Origin: Candidatus Cyanaurora vandensis | GTDB taxonomy: Bacteria > Cyanobacteriota > Cyanobacteriia > Gloeobacterales > Anthocerotibacteraceae | Direction of reading: 5' to 3' | Length of the DNA: 37,249 bases | Assembly (NCBI RefSeq): GCF_013285555.1 | Contig: NZ_JAAXLT010000111.1 | Span: 1-37,249 of the forward strand | In this document: piece after piece, positions 34,122-37,249 of the stretch | How positions within the stretch are numbered: the first letter of the stretch is position 1 | How the letters are laid out: each line of letters opens with the position of its first letter | Program-made: the position numbers and the translations under genes | The notes under the pieces: generated by a model | What the model was told of the DNA's origin: nothing | Seen by the model: only the letters and a program-made list of their open reading frames with translations | Database searches by the model: none

Positions 34122-34683
34122 CACCCTCTCCTTGGAAAAAATCCTCGACTGATCTTCCATTATTGGAGTATGGGTCTACCCTACAAAGCAGCTCAGACAC
34201 CTGCTCAGAGAGAGATTCGTTTTCTCTCTCTAAAACCTTATTGTTCTCTTTGAGATAAACCACTTGGTCTGAAAGATTTTTATTTTCTTCTATTAAATAT
34301 TCAATCTTTTCTTTTAGCATAATCTCCCGTCTTTGAAGATTACGAATTTCTGTTTTTTGCAAGTTATTTTTACTTTTAATACAGCTAATATCGCTATGCA
34401 GTAGTTTAAGTTCTCTTCTAATGGCAGTAATCCCTGCGTGGAAAGTTTTGGCATCACAGCTGCGTTCAAGCATTCGAGGACCTCGGTATTGGATGATCTC
34501 ACTATATGTTTTTTCGTAAGATGTCGCAAGACCAACATTTAATTTCTGCATCACTTCTTCATATACTTGTATTAGTGGGAGAAAACTGCCGCCTAATCCT
34601 TGGTAATCCCTTTGAGGGATTGAAACTTGCGTCATCTGACGGAAAGCGCGGTTTGCTCCCACCTCAAGTTTTAAACAATCCAC
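34114..34683 (-). CDS. Coiled-coil protein of unknown function embedded in the cas operon
   Basis: A 189-residue product starting at GTG 34683, which has GGGGGAG 5 bases upstream and lies inside the 3' end of cas3'. Residues ~40-85 (LIQVYEEVMQKLNVGLATSY) look folded. Residues ~85-168 form a long coiled coil with heptads (LQKTEIRNLQRREIMLKEKI, then YLIEENKNLSDQVVYLKENN). The tail is acidic (FFQGEGDD). No enzyme motif is visible. Residues 20-30 are encoded by a CRISPR-repeat-like sequence, so the first ~44 residues may not be ancestral; an internal ATG at 34551 would skip them. It overlaps mntA by 8 bases and is strongly AT-rich from 34200 to 34560. A third component or sensor of the toxin-antitoxin module is an inference only. 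Confidence 0.6.
   Translation of the reverse strand: MDCLKLEVGANRAFRQMTQVSIPQRDYQGLGGSFLPLIQVYEEVMQKLNVGLATSYEKTYSEIIQYRGPRMLERSCDAKTFHAGITAIRRELKLLHSDISCIKSKNNLQKTEIRNLQRREIMLKEKIEYLIEENKNLSDQVVYLKENNKVLERENESLSEQVSELLCRVDPYSNNGRSVEDFFQGEGDD
34590..34626 (+). repeat. Solitary CRISPR-repeat-like element
   Basis: The segment contains the perfect stem AATCCCT (34605-34611) / AGGGATT (34615-34621) with a 3-base loop and ends GGGATTGAAAC, the classic 3' end of many cyanobacterial CRISPR repeats. The 5' limit assumes a 37-base length, common for I-D repeats. No second copy at spacer distance is present; the next bases (34627-34660) would be the only spacer-like stretch. It lies inside the coiled-coil reading frame, 45 bases from the cas3' stop. 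Confidence 0.45.
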
Positions 34684-36833
34684 AGCATCTCCCCCTTTAC
34701 TTCTTTAAGACGGTAGGCCAGAGTCTCTAGTAGGAGGGCTGACTGACCAAAGGCGACAGAGAAGGGCTTGTCGCGGTGACTGTGTTCATCACTGAGGGAG
34801 TAGATCTGGAAGTGCATCGGTAGCTGAAGCCGATTGCGGATCTCGCCCATGGGTCGAGACAGGATGTAGCAGACCAAGCCCTCTTTACGCAAACGCTCGT
34901 TAATCTCTTGACACCAAGGGTTATCGGGTTGTCTGATTTTGAAGTCACGTAGGACTTGGACGCGACCATTACGGGCTAGGGCGATAAGGTCCCCTGGATG
35001 GATAAAGTGCCAGTCCAGCCGTTCCTCGCGATAAGCGACGAGCTTCATGAAACTGAAACAGTGCTTGAAGCGGCCTTGGGCGATGGGTTGCCCGGTGCGC
35101 CCTGAGGCATCTTTCAGGAGTCGAAGGAAAAAAGCCTCACTCATCATCTCGATATGGAGGTTTCCTAGAATCCCCGGTAGATCGTAGGTCTTGAAGCGGT
35201 CGGCCCCATCCGGTTCTGTGACATCGTAGATCGCGCACTGGAGCGGACTCGTCCCTCGAAAACTCGCTGCCTCATCAGCAATAGGATTCCCCTTGCGGCC
35301 TGATAACTCCTCCCACTCCTTGCCCCAGCGGTAAACGCAGCCCCGGACTTTTTTCAGGTCAGTCTCGAAAACAGTTTCGCAAGCTTGCGCGAAAGCGGCT
35401 CGACTCAAGGCGAATTGCTCACGGACGGTAATGTGATTCAAACGGTGGTCCAGGATGACCGATTGCACCGCACCCCAACGGCGGTAGTAACCCTGGAAGT
35501 TATTGGTTTTCCGGTACTGTTCTCGGATTTGGTCATGGAAAAAGGGCCGCTCGTAGGTCTCTCCGGGTATGAGGGGTGCATCTTCTTTCTCCAGAAGCCG
35601 TCCGAACAGGAAATTAGGGACCAGTGCATAGGCGGTGAACTGCTTAAATGTCACTCGTTCCCCGTCGCGCTCATAGCCGCTATGCCTACCCAACCGCCCC
35701 AAGCGTTGAATAAAGTTCCCTGCATCGGCGGATTCAAAGACCAACAGATTAATTTTGAAGTCCACACCCACATCAATCGTGCTAGTACCGAGGACCAAAT
35801 CCGCCAGCAAGGAGCTATTTTTTGCCGTTTTACCCGTGAGACCTGTGTTCTCGCTGACCGTCAAGCCATGATGGGCGAATTCTTCTCGAAACACAGGCAA
35901 CAATCGCTTCACCATCGCTACAGAGTTGAGGATGATGGCACCCTTTGTACCGGGGTACTCCAGAAAGTGCGTTAGGAGTTGGCTCACGTGTTCGCATAAC
36001 CAAGCCTCCGTCGCTTGGTTGTTAGGCTCTAGCTTCTCCCAATGCAGGTCAATCCCGTGTACTACCCGCCGCCAGCCAGCCCCTTGCAACTCAGCTTCCG
36101 CCTCAGCAGTACGCGGAAAACAATACTTCCCCACCCCCAGAGGGTCAATCACCTTACACCGAAACCCTGCTTTCTCCAGTCGGCTTACCAATTGCTCTTC
36201 GGGTGTGGCTGAGAGAAACAGGAACTTCTTAGGCCGATTTAAACAGCGCATCAGTAATAGCGTATTAATGACGCTAGCAATCTGAGGCGCACTGAAAACG
36301 TGGAATTCATCGAAAATAAATAGGTCAAAATTCTTGTCAATGCGCTGCCATAACTTATCCGGGCTATCTCCCCTCATCAAATACGCGCCCCGGTGGACAT
36401 AGTGAAAAATGTCTGGGTTCGTTAGCAGGATTTCGCGTTGACCCGTGAGGGTAGTGAGCGCGACAGCTTTTTTCTGGCCTTCTTGCTCAGCATAAAGCTC
36501 TAGGTCCGGTCCACTGAGACGGCTGATCCGTGGCTTTATCCTAGGATTGAACAGATCAATATACCCTCTAACCTGTTGTTCTTGGTCGCGGGCGAGTTCA
36601 TTAGTTGGATATAGTCCTAGCGTTTCCTGGTCCTGTAATACAGCCCCTAAGTAGGCCGCTAGACTCTTCCCGTCACCAGTCATCGCCGTATTGATGACCA
36701 CTTCGTAATTCTGTAAAGCCTTAAAAGTCTCCACCTGATGCCAAGAAAGCCCCTGCCAACCCGCCGGAAGCGTGATTCCGGGCGGCAACTCATCGGTAAG
36801 GCGGGAGTAAATCGGTAATAGCTGAATCTGCAT
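34671..36833 (-). CDS. cas3: Cas3' helicase of type I-D
   Basis: In type I-D the Cas3 helicase is a separate protein without the HD domain, recruited to Cascade to unwind target DNA. The 720-residue protein has Walker A TAMTGDGKSL (TGDGKS at 52-57), DEFH box (175-178), SATP motif III (208-211) and motif VI QRLGRLGRH, all of a superfamily 2 helicase. There is no N-terminal HD domain, in line with its location in Cas10d. It is the first gene of the operon; AGGAACC lies about 10 bases before the ATG. Its 3' end overlaps the GTG start of the coiled-coil gene by 13 bases. Confidence 0.92.
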   Translation of the reverse strand: MQIQLLPIYSRLTDELPPGITLPAGWQGLSWHQVETFKALQNYEVVINTAMTGDGKSLAAYLGAVLQDQETLGLYPTNELARDQEQQVRGYIDLFNPRIKPRISRLSGPDLELYAEQEGQKKAVALTTLTGQREILLTNPDIFHYVHRGAYLMRGDSPDKLWQRIDKNFDLFIFDEFHVFSAPQIASVINTLLLMRCLNRPKKFLFLSATPEEQLVSRLEKAGFRCKVIDPLGVGKYCFPRTAEAEAELQGAGWRRVVHGIDLHWEKLEPNNQATEAWLCEHVSQLLTHFLEYPGTKGAIILNSVAMVKRLLPVFREEFAHHGLTVSENTGLTGKTAKNSSLLADLVLGTSTIDVGVDFKINLLVFESADAGNFIQRLGRLGRHSGYERDGERVTFKQFTAYALVPNFLFGRLLEKEDAPLIPGETYERPFFHDQIREQYRKTNNFQGYYRRWGAVQSVILDHRLNHITVREQFALSRAAFAQACETVFETDLKKVRGCVYRWGKEWEELSGRKGNPIADEAASFRGTSPLQCAIYDVTEPDGADRFKTYDLPGILGNLHIEMMSEAFFLRLLKDASGRTGQPIAQGRFKHCFSFMKLVAYREERLDWHFIHPGDLIALARNGRVQVLRDFKIRQPDNPWCQEINERLRKEGLVCYILSRPMGEIRNRLQLPMHFQIYSLSDEHSHRDKPFSVAFGQSALLLETLAYRLKEVKGEMLWIV

Positions 36834-37029
36834 GGCTCGTTGGTTCCTATTTAATATTTCCGTGAATTGGATGGGTGTTTCTAGGATGACCAGTACCTAT
36901 CAAGGGTAACCCGAGGTCCAACCCATCTTGGACTAGTGAAAACACGTACTATATTCACCCTAGTTCCCAAGTAGTTGACTCCTAAAGTATAGTTGGGTCC
37001 GCGTCCTCGCGACTATCCAAATAGGCGAG
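36834..37029 (-). promoter_or_regulatory. Leader and probable promoter region of the cas operon with two dyads
   Basis: The gap between the WYL-regulator gene and cas3' holds a perfect 18-base dyad at 36916-36933 (GTCCAA, 6-base spacer, TTGGAC) and an imperfect dyad joining 36932-36940 (ACTAGTGAA) with 36954-36964 (TTCACCCTAGT). They are plausible operators for the upstream WYL protein or another regulator of cas transcription. I cannot place a -35/-10 pair with confidence. Confidence 0.4.
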
Positions 37030-37249
37030 TTAAGGTTCACTGTACAGATGGGCCAACGCGCTGGCTTCTTGCGCTAGCTTGTTGCGGAACTCTTTAGGTT
37101 TCAGGACTTCGCAGTGGGAGCCATAGCCGAGGAGTCGTTTTTTTAGCCAGAACAGATCCTTGGTTAGCAAGGAGACTTGGATGGCACCGGGAAGCTCAGG
37201 GTCAGGGTTGACCGTTTCGCCAGGGTGGGGGCAGTACTTGGTGGCGAGG
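37030..37249 (-). CDS. C-terminal end of a WYL-domain transcriptional regulator
   Basis: The visible part, 72 residues, reads through CPHPGETVNPDPELPGAIQV and FWLKKRLLGYGSHCEVLKPKEF and ends AQEASALAHLYSEP. The pattern of a beta strand, then LxxRLLGYGSxCEVLxPxEFRxxLxxEA, is the C-terminal extension typical of WYL regulators. Such proteins frequently accompany cyanobacterial type I-D loci and bind nucleic-acid ligands through the WYL domain. The DNA-binding part lies beyond the window. It is transcribed towards the cas operon with 196 bases between, so it may regulate it from the dyads found there. Confidence 0.8.
   Translation of the reverse strand, partial: LATKYCPHPGETVNPDPELPGAIQVSLLTKDLFWLKKRLLGYGSHCEVLKPKEFRNKLAQEASALAHLYSEP

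Overview
The window reads as a cyanobacterial chromosome segment. The support is a set of families that are cyanobacterial or typical of the phylum: NdhE, a CofH radical-SAM enzyme, DUF1818 and DUF2811 proteins, a ThrS without a TGS domain, a fatty-acid-hydroxylase/SDR fusion and a type I-D CRISPR effector. Base composition looks moderately GC-rich by eye. rpsL-rpsG without a following fusA, and ndhE standing alone, are unlike the common cyanobacterial order. A deep-branching (Gloeobacterales-like) lineage is possible but not proven.

Layout. 1-6186 is mostly housekeeping: the tail of an unidentified protein, a strong terminator, rpsL-rpsG, a HemY-type protoporphyrinogen oxidase, a DUF2811 protein, a VWA protein, ndhE and an EamA transporter. 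A non-coding patch near 3317-3347 carries three DnaA-box-like 9-mers at exact 11-base spacing. 6187-8159 is a gene graveyard: a decayed IS5-like transposase start abutting a truncated rsmI, a degenerate ~21-bp tandem repeat array, an intact small antitoxin-like gene followed by a PIN toxin gene with an in-frame TAA, and a protein-like remnant. 8160-21689 is ordinary: a membrane hydroxylase/SDR fusion, gltX, an exported protein built as three copies of a three-repeat module, an rseP/SxtJ-like/cofH run, a frameshifted exported protein coupled to a DUF1818 gene, a NodU/CmcH carbamoyltransferase, thrS and ppx.

21690-27238 is a decaying defence island: a GmrSD-type DUF262/DUF1524 nuclease, a DNA methyltransferase broken by one stop codon, an Rpn/DUF4351 protein with a 12-bp tandem repeat, and a Res-type helicase cut off just after its DEAD box. 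A 29-bp dispersed repeat lies on both sides of the first two genes, with a third inverted copy before thrS.

27242-36833 is a type I-D operon on the minus strand, read cas3' > coiled-coil gene > mntA > hepT > cas10d > csc2 > csc1 > cas6, with the end of a WYL-domain regulator upstream. The effector set is complete (helicase, large subunit with HD motif, Cas7, Cas5, Cas6), but no cas4/cas1/cas2 and no array lie in the window. The most interesting point is the tightly overlapped three-gene cassette between cas3' and cas10d: a coiled-coil protein of unknown function plus a HEPN/nucleotidyltransferase toxin-antitoxin pair with all diagnostic motifs. A solitary CRISPR-repeat-like element sits inside the 5' end of the coiled-coil gene. 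This suggests an addiction or abortive-infection layer wired into the expression of the interference complex.
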